From positions 8,654,231-8,718,230 of the forward strand of contig LR746269.1 in assembly GCA_902729315.2 (NCBI GenBank): a DNA stretch of 64,000 bases. Direction: 5' to 3'. Below the pieces are notes generated by a model. It worked only from the letters and a program-made list of their open reading frames with translations. It ran no database searches and was not told the origin of the DNA. The translations under genes were made by a program, and so were the position numbers. Below are positions 24,850 to 35,370 of this stretch, one piece after another (within the stretch, counting starts at the first letter, position 1; every line of letters begins with the position of its first letter). This DNA comes from Spirodela intermedia (Eukaryota; Streptophyta; Magnoliopsida; Alismatales; Araceae).

Positions 24850-25377
24850 CACAGAATCTTAGGTCTTATGTTGAAAAATCAAAGTCAATATAAAGAATCC
24901 GAATTAATGAGGGGATTGCCCTTTTTTTTGGTCGCTGGACCTATTAGAGAGGAGATAGCATCTACAATCGACATTTTAAATCGCTCATTTAATAGGCAAC
25001 TGGGTATGGTTGAGGAAATTCCATGCGGCTATTCGGAATCCCGTCGATGAAAATAAACTTTAATAAAGAAGCACAAGCATATTGGTGTAGACGCAGCTAA
25101 CGGATTTCAGACACGTAAGTGATAATTTTGAAGAAGTAATGCCACCAGGGTCATTAATTTTTATCAGTAAAATGGTCATACCAGTGGAACCTGCGATTTG
25201 CAGAATGAAACCACAACAGTTTACAAATTTTAATTTGAATAAGAGTGTTGTTAAAGCATTGAGTGGCCTCTTTTGAGAATCGAGAGGTTTGGAAAACATT
25301 ATATGGTAACTTTTTGGTATAATAAAAATTAGATACTTTCCATTTCATATTATTATCAAGTACTTCATAATCTTGTC

Positions 25378-25378
<1 letters not shown>

Positions 25379-25403
<25 letters not shown>
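25379..25403. repeat. (AT)n microsatellite at the duplication junction
   Basis: About 12 at dinucleotides between unit 1 and unit 2 of the 4-kb tandem duplication. Confidence 0.9.
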
Positions 25404-25409
<6 letters not shown>

Positions 25410-26360
25410 TCTTTTAACCATTCATGGTGAGATATCGGTGGTTTTATAGAAGTGAAGTCGACAATTTTTCTCGCAATATTACAATCCCAGAATTAGAGCA
25501 AATTACTTATCGGAAGCTAAAACTAGCTGCAACCTGATCTTTTTAAGATTTTAACCAGTGAGTGTTGTATCGGTACCCGCCCAAGATACAAATAATAATA
25601 GTTAACATATCTATAGACTTAATACCAAGCAAGGATTTAATTATTGCAATTTAAATAATAATATCGCAGATAAGTATAAACTGCCTCACATCTCAGCCTG
25701 AAACTACCTTTTCTTTAATCAATTTCATTTTGAAGCTGGTTTTAAATCTATTTTACCTATTAGAAAAGGAGATCCACTCCAAGGTATCTGGGATCATCAC
25801 AAACCAGCACCCCCAAATAAAGAGGCAGGTTCTCAAGGACATCCTTGAGAACTTAACTGATTGTGCATATAAACACTACTTTAATTTCCTTAAACTTTTA
25901 TATAACTGACTGCTTGTGCATACTGGATTATTAAATTTATGGAGGATTTTCCAGCTCGTATTAAATTTTACATCCAATTAAGATTGAAGATCAACAAAGT
26001 CATTACACATACATTTCAACATTTTGACGAAACCTTTGCTCTCAACGTGTTGCTTAGCGTCATTAATATTAAATCTTGTAAATCGGTCGATGTCAAACTT
26101 TGACCAACGAAAGTGACTATTATTTAAAACATTAAGAAACGTTAAGAAAAGTCAAAGATGAACCGTTAAGAAAAGTCAAAGATGAAACGTCTTCTCTATC
26201 AATTTGTCACCATGTGACAGAGGCACACGAAAGTATCACTGTTCCCACTTCCGCTTTCTGAAGAGGAACTATCGCCCTTGAGAATAGACTCATTCAAAGA
26301 GAATGTTCCTAGTTGGACAAATGTACGTTTGATGACTGGTTCAACCGAGGCTACAGGTGG

Positions 26361-26429
26361 ATCTCTCTCTCTCTCTCTCGCTCGCTCTCTCTCGCTCTCG
26401 CTATCTATCTATCTATCTCTATCTTTATC

Positions 26430-26480
<51 letters not shown>

Positions 26481-26522
26481 CTATCTTTATCTCTATCTAT
26501 CTATCTATCTATCTATCTCGCT
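26361..26522 (+). repeat. Compound (CT)n(CTAT)n microsatellite
   Basis: A ctct/ctcg run followed by more than 25 ctat units with two ctctatcttt interruptions. It occupies the place of the ctctctctttcttt run in unit 1. Open frames of about 100 codons across it are artefacts. Confidence 0.95.
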
Positions 26523-28063
26523 CACTATATATGTACATATATAAATATGAAAATAAATAACTCTATATATATATATACACACAGAAAGAAAGAAAGAGAA
26601 AGAGATAATGTGTGCATGTGTGCGAGGGTAGTTTAATGGACGGAATAAAATGATAAGGTTTGAATGTCAAGGCCGAAACTTTCAAGCAATTTCTGGAATA
26701 AAACTGGGAATACGATTTTGAAAAGGCAAACCAAGATGTGATTTGTTAACTCTCTAGAATATCTTTACCATAGAATGTTACAATGATATACTTCATTATC
26801 CTCTGGGAATGGACCCCATGAACTCGGAATTAACTGCGACTCTGTCTTAGTCGTGGTAAATTTTCAAGCTTAGGTAGCCGACTTCTTCAAAATAGAAATT
26901 ATCACGAAGAAAATGGTGGACAAGTTACTTCAACTGAAAACATCTGCATAGACCAATATCACCATTACCAGATCATCCATAGAAGAATTTTCGGACAATT
27001 TTGGTAAATTTGGCATTCGAAGGCTCAAATCATTGATAGAAATTATCTTTCTCTCTCCTCTTACCCTCCATAATCTCAATGAAAGATCAAGAGAAAGCTC
27101 TCACTATGATGTTCTATATAGTCACATATTCGTTTCCTTTCAAGTAAAATATTTTTCTAGGGGGTACTTCCAACCCAATTGAAATTGCTGGGACAGTTGG
27201 GATACCTAAATTAGGAAAAAGTCTGTTTTTCTGGATACGCTTAAAATAAGATGTCTACACCCTATAAATAATGAACTGCTAATTGGATGTTTTCACAGCA
27301 TTGTAGCCCTACTTATCTCAGTCATTATTAAGATAATGTCACGAAATGCACTAAGCTCAAAAATCTCCACTAAACTAAATATATTTCACCTCAAGTCCGC
27401 CATTTTTCTGTCGAGGTGTTCATGGGAGTCTTCCACGCTTTGTAGCAGAATCTTGGTTCATTTTCTCTTCCTTGACCTATGGAGGCCAAAATAATTATTG
27501 AAACAGAAATATACATTTTTTATGTTTAACCATTTCGTTAGTTAATATTTATAAACAATAGATGCATTTTTCGCAATCAAGTACATTAGCATGGGTTGAT
27601 CAACAAAGATTTCGCGATTGGTACCTATGAGACGTCAATGTGCAGCCATTGCACTGATTAAGTTGATGATTCGCCTCAAGCAACTTAGGACAGAAAATTA
27701 TTTTTCTTTATCCGTCTGAAGCAACATAATATTTTCTTTAGCTCGTAAATTGAATGGGGAGGAAAGGAAACCGAGATCAGTGAAGTCTGAAGGGGAGTGT
27801 GTGTGTGCGCGCGCGCGTGCTCTGAGGAGAAAGGTAGAGGAAAATGAGGGAGGGATTTAGAGAAGTAAGAGAAAAAGGCGAACGTCGGTTAACTATATCT
27901 GAATCGTCAGTGCTGTATATTTATATCATATTATCACCTGTAAGATAGCATATTGCAAATGAGAGACACGCAAATAACGATGGAGCCTCCCACACGAGTA
28001 GTGGAGATTTCCTTATTGCTACTAATGTCCATGCCGGGACGCCTCAGTGGGAATCGCAGCAGC

Positions 28064-28469
28064 TCACGGATGCGGCGACCCGAAGGTCTCGATCGGTCCG
28101 GTGCAGCACTTGCAGCACCCGAACGCTGGCTTCGGAGAGCAACAGAGGCAGGCTGGACAGTAAAAAACAGGTGCCGGAGGAAAGAAACAACGTTGACAAA
28201 TCGGAACCAAGTTCCTGGGGGGTGGGGGCGGCGCTGCGGGCGCTAACTCTGCATGATCATGCAAACAGAGACATATATATTAGTTCTCCAGTGAAAACAT
28301 ACTCGGTCATGCAGAATCGAAGAAGAAACATGGATCTCGACTAGGCGAACAAGAGGAGGCCCAAACCCTGCGCCATCCGGCGAGCTGCATCAGTGGGGAT
28401 GGCCTGAAAGAGTACGAGCACGAGGAGCAGAATCGCTGCCGCTGCCGTCAGCGCACCCTTGTTGGCCAT
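28064..28469 (-). CDS. Secreted cysteine-rich peptide, one intact and one eroded module (95 aa)
   Basis: Minus strand, exon 1 at 28469-28367 and exon 2 at 28248-28064, with a phase-1 intron of 118 bases (donor cagg|gtttgg, acceptor atgcag|agtta). The signal peptide has the core AAILLLVLVLFQAI and ends TDAARRMAQ. A Pro-rich linker (PAAPPPPPRN) leads to a remnant of module 1, ICQRCFFPPAPVFY, in which the CC pairs are gone. An intact module, CPACLCCSPKPAFGCCKCC, and a tail ending GSPHP follow. Compared with the 24.3-kb gene, about 17 residues of module 1 and the spacer are missing, yet the frame is preserved. That suggests selection on module 2 and the tail. Function unknown. Confidence 0.78.
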
Positions 28470-28516
28470 CTGTTCAGCAGGAATGTGCAGAAGATATCCC
28501 CGTCGTTAAGTGGTGG

Positions 28517-28524
28517 TTTATATG
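28517..28524 (-). promoter_or_regulatory. TATA box of the third peptide gene
   Basis: Reads catataaa on the minus strand, about 48-55 bases before the ATG at 28469, within sequence conserved with the 24.8-kb promoter. Confidence 0.5.
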
Positions 28525-29050
28525 CTCAGAATCTTAACTCTTACGTTGAAAATTCAAAGTCAATGGAAAGTGTCTGGAATGGGCAGAGGGGATTACCCTG
28601 TTTTTGGGTCCCTGGAACCATTAATAAGTGGATAGCATCTACAGTCGACACTTTAAATCGCTCATTTAATAGCCAATTGGGTATGGTTGAGGAAACTCAA
28701 TACGGCTATTCGGCATCCCATTTTTGAAAATAACCCTTAATAAAGAAGGTCAACCATGTTGGTTTACACGGAGCTATCGGATTTCAGATACGTATCTGAT
28801 AATTTTGAAGAGCGAATGCCACTAGGCTCATATTGATTTAGATCAGTAAAATGGTCATACCAACATAACATGCGATTTTCTGAATTAAACCACAACAGTT
28901 TAAGAATTATAATTTGAATAAGAAAGGGGTTAAAGCATTGAGTGGCGTCTTGTGGGAATAGGGAGGCCCGGAAAACACTATATGGCTGAATTTATTGATA
29001 TCATAGAAGCTAGACACTTTCCATCTCATATAATTTACATGTCATTACGC

Positions 29051-29968
29051 TGTATATATACATCAGTCTTCTAGTTTTTCATCTCCCATTCGAAGTTTTC
29101 ATTTTTTTCTTGCAACAAACAGGTCAGGAGAAATTTCCACAATAGCTTTATCAGTGCATCCATTATACCTATTATTCATCACACAATGTCATATTTTCTT
29201 TGATTGCGTCTGGAGCTTGGTAAGTCAGCGTTAGTGAGATAATCGGGCCTAATCTTGGAATTTGTGTCTTGATTCTACATTTTTGGATCTAAATTTCTTA
29301 GTCTGTTAATGATCCACACCAAAAACTCGAGAAAAATCAATAACTAATATTCAGGAAGTAAAAAATCCCTATGGATAACCTTTCTGAATTTAGAAACTGA
29401 TGACTCAATCTGGCTGCCTTCGTTCAGCCAGATTAATTAGCCCTTCGTTGAGATAATCGAGTTGGGACTGTATTTGAACTTATAAAATCTCTAGGTATTT
29501 CTGAATTCTCGCTCATGCATTCTTTAGCCCTTAGTGGTCCAGAGCCAAAAAACTCAAATCGTATGCTCCACTAATCTACACACACACTGAAGTAAGCCAA
29601 AATGAAGGCAGATAATTTCTAAGAACAGAACCGCAATATTTGGAGCCCAACAAATCAACAGGGAACCATCAAAGACGTTTTGAGGGCAACTGCGTATAGA
29701 CTTTGCAATGCATTCAACTTCAGTGTTCTCATAATATTTTCAAGGCTATTCAAGAACTCTAACCAGATGCCACAAATTTTCGTGATCACAGTATCTGTTT
29801 CTGAACGAAGAGCGCCACATGCAACATCTTTCCACAAACTATAACTGCATGCTAATACGGTTTACTTAACAATGTCTAACTGTGAATCAAAATCTGGTCG
29901 CTAGGCTTTGTTGTGCTATATTCTATTAAATTCATAATGTCTCTTTTTTCCACTTTTTTGTTTGATAG
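29051..29968. other. Non-genic stretch
   Basis: No open frame above 60 codons and no recognisable element. The right end passes directly into a splice-acceptor-like tttgtttgatag before NUP93-derived sequence. Confidence 0.4.
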
Positions 29969-30632
29969 GAAGATTGGAAGGAGAAACAGGAATTTTGCAC
30001 AGTTTAAGTCAATTAGCAGTGTTACCTAGAAGAGACAGTGGCACTCGAAGCACTGGGCTAACCCGTCCTCGTCAGATTACATCTCAAGCTTTGAGTTCTC
30101 AGGTTTCTCGTGCGTCCTCTGCAGAGCTTGTGCCAGCGACGGATAGGCCTCTTCCTGGGAAAAAAAACTTCAGGTTGCGCTGGTGTGGTGAGGAATCTTA
30201 ATGATGCTAGACAGAGTGGTTTGCCTTTCAATGTACGCATTTTACTGCAGATGATGATCGAAGATTAATAATTTTTCAAAACGTTGAATTTCATGTTATT
30301 TGTTTATTGGATCAACTTTTCCCTCTTTACCCTGCTACAGCTTTCAGGGCTGCACATGAATGTATTGGCATTGAAACATCTGTTGGAGAAAAGTAAGCAT
30401 GCAGAAGATATGGCACTTAATTCAGGTAGATTATTATGTTTCTCACCGATCTCCATTTTTGATAAAATCGTATTCGAAGAAACCTCTTACTTGCAATATA
30501 AGCCTTAATCTCTGTTTCTCTTTCCAGACAATGGCTGATGAGGACTCGGTCACTCAAGAAAGTATTTCAGAAAGGATGTCACTTGTAATAGGGACAAAGT
30601 GCCATCTTGACTTTGGTCGTGAGAAATTATCC
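29969..30632 (+). pseudogene. NUP93: NUP93 nucleoporin pseudogene, middle exons
   Basis: Three exon remnants of the nuclear pore scaffold protein NUP93. The first, 29969-30232, starts after tttgatag with EDWKEKQEF, continues SLSQLAVLPRRDSG and SSAELVPATDRPL, and ends VVRNLNDARQSGLPFN before a GT. The second, about 30331-30425, reads PATAFRAAHECIGIE and then MQKIWHLIQ before gtagat. The third starts at 30528 after tttccag and reads ADEDSVTQ then RMSLVIGTKCHLDFGREK, followed by a stop. Frame is broken in at least three places: a missing T after GAATTT, an extra A in an eight-A run, and a missing base in an A run near 30390. The acceptor before the second exon reads ac rather than ag. Recognition rests on my recall of plant NUP93 order. 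It cannot encode a protein. Confidence 0.75.
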
Positions 30633-31066
30633 TAGAAACTATCCAAAGCCCTAATAGTTAATCAGCTCCATTATGCTACTCCTCTCTAGGAATTCAGAAT
30701 CTACAGAAATCTTAAACACTAATCCGCCCACTGTCAGAGCTTCAGAAAGTGACAATAAAAATAATATGGTCTTCGATTAGGAGGGCAATTTGAGGAAACG
30801 AACTATTAAACACAACATTTAAGGTTCTGTCTGGTGAAAAAAAAACATTTAATATGATCTCACTAAGGTTTTCAGCACTAAAACCCAACACATAAAGACA
30901 GAAGTTCCAACAATCAGCCACTTGATTGCTAACTTCATACATCTTTTTCGTACACAGTCAAGTTGCCATTGATAATTTTGAACAATAAAAGGAGCTCACA
31001 AGATTGGACATTCCAAATCAAATATAGATATTGACGAAAAATAATCAAAGGAGAATCAAAATTGAC

Positions 31067-31375
31067 CTGTTGTAGATACTCCTCAACAGTAGTCACCTCA
31101 CCTGGAAAAAATCTACAAATGTTGTCCTCAATTAAGACCAAGAAAGCACATTTTATTAATAAATCATTTGAAACAAGTCGAGCAGAACAAAAGTACGTTG
31201 AAAAGAAGATAAATAGCCGAGAGAATTTCAAATAATATTTCATGATAATTCGAACAAAGGAAGTTCCTGTTTGAATTGTCTTCTGAATCCACTACAAGAA
31301 TACCTTAAGGAAAAATGTTTTCAGATACCGCCCAAGCTGCTCAGCACTTAATTCTTCACGAGCTAACAACCCATC
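31067..31375 (-). pseudogene. NUP93: NUP93 pseudogene, amino-terminal exons, inverted
   Basis: On the minus strand, 31375-31304 reads LLAREELSAEQLGRYLKTF before donor gtattc, and 31126-31067 reads GEVTTVEEYLQQ before donor gtcaat. These two exons precede, in a normal NUP93 gene, the exons found on the plus strand at 29969-30632. The second one has lost a base in its TTTTTTCC stretch. The amino-terminal part therefore points away from the middle part, which implies an inversion after the gene copy was made or captured. Confidence 0.7.
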
Positions 31376-31693
31376 CATGAAAAAATTACAGCAATCACAA
31401 TAGCAGCATAAAAAAGGGATGGGTATGAGGTCATCATAACAAGGGTGATGACAAGATCCTAGTAAAACTCAGCAAGTATCGTGTCATAAACTAGACTGGC
31501 CGGATAAATCTACACTGACATATTTTCCATTAAGAAAAAAAGAACTGACAGTGAATTCATGTCTTCCCCTACTGTGTGCAAGTAATAATAACTCGTCACC
31601 ATTCGTCTTTACACGGTCACTGGAATAGATTGGCTGGGTGCTTCTGCAACTAGAGTTTCTGCTTTCAACTTATTTGAGAGAACAACCAATGAT

Positions 31694-32226
31694 CCAATCT
31701 CCTCCATTTCCCATTAAAAAAAAACTCAGGGAAACACATGTCAGAAAAACAAGACAAAAATCCGAAAGAAGTGGGTGGCAGTGGTGATCAAGGAGCAGAG
31801 AAAGAAAAGCCTAAAATTGCAGTGCTGCAATTCAAGAGATATAGACAAAGAAGCATAATAGAGGAAGGGGTAGTGATAGGAAATGAGAGGAGCGCCAGCA
31901 AACCTCAACTTCTGCCACTGTCTATGAAAAAGCCTTCAGCATCTCATCTAGGCTGATGTCCAATCTCCTCCATTTCCCATTAAAAAAAAACTCAGGGAAA
32001 CACATGTCAGAAAAACAAGACAAAAATCCGAAAGAAGTGGGTGGCAGTGGTGATCAAGGAGCAGAGAAAGAAAAGCCTAAAATTGCAGTGCTGCAATTTA
32101 AGAGATATAGACAAAGAAGCATAATAGAGGAAGGGGTAGTGATAGGAAATGAGAGGAGCACCAGCAAACCTCAACTTCTGCCACCATCTATGAAAAAGCC
32201 TTCAGCATCTCATCTAGGCTGATGTC
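31694..32226 (+). repeat. 266-bp direct tandem duplication, nearly identical
   Basis: Units 31694-31959 and 31960-32226, both beginning ccaatctcctccatttccc and ending ggctgatgtcc. I count only about four differences (for example gcaattc/gcaattt, gagcgcc/gagcacc, ccactgtct/ccaccatct). Each carries the same open frame beginning MSEKQDKNPKEVGGS, with no known motif. The near identity makes this the youngest duplication in the window. Confidence 0.9.
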
Positions 32227-35200
32227 CGTCATCCCTCCAACTGGTTGCTGGCTGGAAAGAGGAAGAGGATTTGAGGGTTTCCACTGCAGACTTCTAGAAA
32301 TTATTGCCACAAGTATCTTTCTGTGTTTTTATCTCACCTATCATATCACTAACCCATTGGGTCCTCTATCATATCACTAACCCATTGTAAACTTCTAAAT
32401 TCTAAATCTCAACTTCGCACCATTCTCCATTCGCATCAGTCATCCCCCCTCTTTTCTTACTAATTGTTTGGAAATCTTCTCCTATCTTCCCAATTGAAGC
32501 TTCCACTAGAATTGTACAGTCTAGCTACCTATTTGGAAGTCTTCTACTCCCTCTCAGCCACAACTCCGATCAAAACCGAACAATCTATCTGGCTATTCAG
32601 AAATCTTCTTCTCCAATTAGAATCAGATTATATACCTCCATCTGTATGACAACCACATGCCCCATGTCTTTTGGAGTAACTTTTATGAAATGTCTTTCCC
32701 TCCAAGTCTTATAGATTCCCCAAGTCTTGTAGATTCGTCCAACTGATTTCCTAGATAGTTGTTTTGAGATTAGAACATTGAATTTTTATTTGTGTAAGTA
32801 GTCAAACTCATGTGAATCTATAAACTAGTGACTTACATATTTTTCTATATCATTTGTAACTTTCACAACATTAGTAACTCTCTTGTTCTTGGGTGGATAT
32901 AAAGGCTAAATCAATGATTTAGTTTGTTTTTCATATAAAATGGAAGCTTATGAGATAATAAGCTTGATCAAGGACCAATTCCTAGTATAAGAATATCAAG
33001 TTGCTAGTTGCTACAATCTTCAAGGTACAACCTGATCTTAAGAAAGAAAACCTAGAGGTCTTTGATGTCAAGGTTATCTTTATAGGGTTATACAATCATA
33101 GAAAGCCTAGTAGCAGCTATGGACGTAGTAAAACGAAGTCTCATAAAATAATTATTAGATTGATATATTGTAAGATTATTGAAAAAGTATGTCACTATTA
33201 TCATTAGTGCTAAAGACATGATAAGGACTAAATATTCTGCAAAAAGTTCTCAAGAATAATAAGAATTTGTATAGCTCATAGTAATTGACAATTTCTTCTC
33301 AATATAGTGAATATGATTTTATCACCTTAGAAGAATAAAATATTTAACATGTGAGTTGTCATCAATAAATTACAATATATATCTCGTAGTAAACGACTTG
33401 GTGTTGATAGAAAATCAAATTTCATTCTCACTATTGAATTATTTACAAATAACTATTGTGAGCCACCGCGAAAATAAATTATTTTATCTCTTGTCATCTA
33501 TAAAATAATTGAGAAGTTGCATTCTGAAAGAGCAACCTTAAAGAGATACTAAATTTGTCCACCTTTTGGATCTCTCACACTCATGTTACAAACATGTGCA
33601 CAACATCTCTAATTTAAGGCACTTAGAAAACATCCCTTATGTTAGGGAGTTATAAGAAGCTAGTGTGAGATTGAAGAAAAGAGAGTTTGTTGCTCATTAT
33701 ACAACAAATTCACTCAATGTCATTCAAGAATAGGACCCTAGAAAACCCCTCTTTTTCTATGGATGAGTCCTTTTAAGAACCTCATTGTCCATGAATAGCA
33801 TTGTCCAAACAAAGATAGCCTTTCACTAGTTCTGCACTCTTCTTAAGTAACATTGAGGAAGATGTTGACATATTTGTAAGAGTGAAAGATCTAAAAGGTG
33901 GAAAAATTTAGTATCTCTCTAAGCTTATCATTTTCAAAACTTCATAACCATTTTAGAAATGGCAAGGGATCAAATAATTCATTTTTGTGATGACTCATAA
34001 TAGCTAAATGTAAACAATTTAATAGTGCAAATATAACCTAATTTTCTATCAATACCAAGTCATTTACTACAAGATAGACATTGTAAATTATTGATGACAA
34101 CTCACATATAAAATATTTTATTCTTCTTATATGATAGAAACACATAAACTCTATCAAGAATAAATTGTCAATTACCATGAGCTGTGTGAATTCTTCTTAT
34201 TTTTGAGATTTTTTTACAAAATATTCAATCCTTACCATGTCTTTGGCAACAAGGATAATAGTGACATACTTTTCCAATAATCTTACAACACAATGATCTA
34301 GCAATTATTTCATAAGCTTTTATTTTATTGTCTTCATAGTTGTTAGGCTAAGTCTATCATAATAGTACGACTCTATAGAGATAACCTTAGGGTCAAAGAC
34401 CTCTAGGTTTTTTTTTCTAAGATCAAGTCATACCTTGAAGGTTGTAGGCTCTAGTAAATCAGCAACTTGATGTCATGAAACTAAGAGTTAGTTCTTAATA
34501 GAGCTTCTGATCTCATAAGATTTTATTTTGTATTAAAAGTAGACCAAATCACTCATTTAGCCTTTGTATCCACCCAAGATTAAAAGAATTATTAATATTG
34601 TAAAATTATAAATGATATAAGAAAACATCAATTCACTAGTTTATGGATTCACATGTGAGTGTAATTGATTACACAAAGAAAAACTCAATTATTATATTAA
34701 TTCATTGGTCTAATCTAAAAAAAACCACCTAGGAAATCAATTGGACGAATCTGCAAGACTAAGGGAAGGTACCTAAAGGGGAAGACATTTCATAGAAGTT
34801 ACTCTACAAGACTTGGGGCATGCCATTGTCACACAGAAGGAGGGAGGAGAAGACTTTCAACCAACTAGATAGATTGTCCAATTTCAATTGGAGCTGCAGA
34901 TAGGAAAGGAGTAGATGATTTCCCAACAGCCAGCTAGACCGTCCACTTCTAGTTAGAGCTGCAACTAGGGAGGGAGGGGAGATTTTATGACAGCTAGCAA
35001 GAAAGGATGAGGAAGGACTGATGCGAGGGAGAATGGTAGGAAGTTGTCAATATTTAGAGTTTAGAAGTTCTCAATACTTTGTAAGTATTTATACCCCTCA
35101 TCTAGAGGACCTGAGGGGTTAATATGATTAGGAGGGATAAAAACACAAAAGGATGCTTGCAACAACGATTTCTAGAAGCCCGCAGTAGAACCCTCTTCCT

Positions 35201-35370
35201 CTTTCAGACCAGCGACCACTTGTGATGACATACATCAATCTGGATGAGATGATGAAAGGCTTTCTTGCAGAGTGCAGCAGAAGTTGAGGTATGCTAGCCC
35301 TCCTTTCCTTTCCTGTCACCTCCCCACCTCTTTTGTCGTGCTTTTTTTTTCCCCCATGACAAAATGAGTC
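31960..35370. repeat. Large inverted repeat (foldback), arms about 1.6-1.7 kb
   Basis: The left arm, about 31960-33645, is matched by the reverse complement of the right arm, about 33800-35370. Aligned landmarks from outside in: cctcaacttctgc; ctggctggaaagaggaagagg; cttctagaaat; gtgtttttat; catgccccaagtcttgtagagtaac-like sequence; gattcgtccaattgatttcctag; aagcttatgagataat-like sequence; gacttggtattgatagaaaat; gagatactaaattt; ccaccttttggatctctcac. The arms are diverged but collinear, and only about 150 bases separate them. Stops occur in all frames, so no protein is evident. It could be two elements inserted head to head or a foldback element. Confidence 0.75.

Larger units (their letters stand above)
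21010..25375. repeat. Tandem segmental duplication, unit 1 (about 4.3 kb)
   Basis: The order of blocks is repeated at 25403-29050. Shared blocks include caagattacaatcc, actagttgtgc/actagctgcaac, aaaccagcacc, aaagaggca(a/g)gttctcaaggac, tttgaccaacgaaagtga, the CT or CTAT microsatellite, cttaggtag/caggtagacgacttctt, ttggatgttttcacagcattg, gtcaatgtgcagcca, the peptide gene, and the downstream tttaatcgctcatttaatag. The two units are head to tail. Many substitutions and indels separate them, so the duplication is old enough for the two peptide genes to have diverged. Confidence 0.75.
25403..29050. repeat. Tandem segmental duplication, unit 2 (about 3.65 kb)
   Basis: Second copy of the 21010-25375 unit, in the same orientation, carrying the second minus-strand peptide gene. 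It is about 700 bases shorter, mainly because of a deletion between the gagatcaaactgaact region of unit 1 and the atgtgcattttt region. Confidence 0.75.

Noticed and set aside
26278-26636. Overlapping frames of 67-107 codons
   Set aside because: Translation of the CTCT/CTAT microsatellite (LSLS/IYLSIYLS repeats).
31738-32222. Repeated 72/88-codon frame MSEKQDKNPKE...
   Set aside because: Its presence twice only reflects the 266-bp tandem duplication, and its counterpart in the right arm of the inverted repeat is not open.
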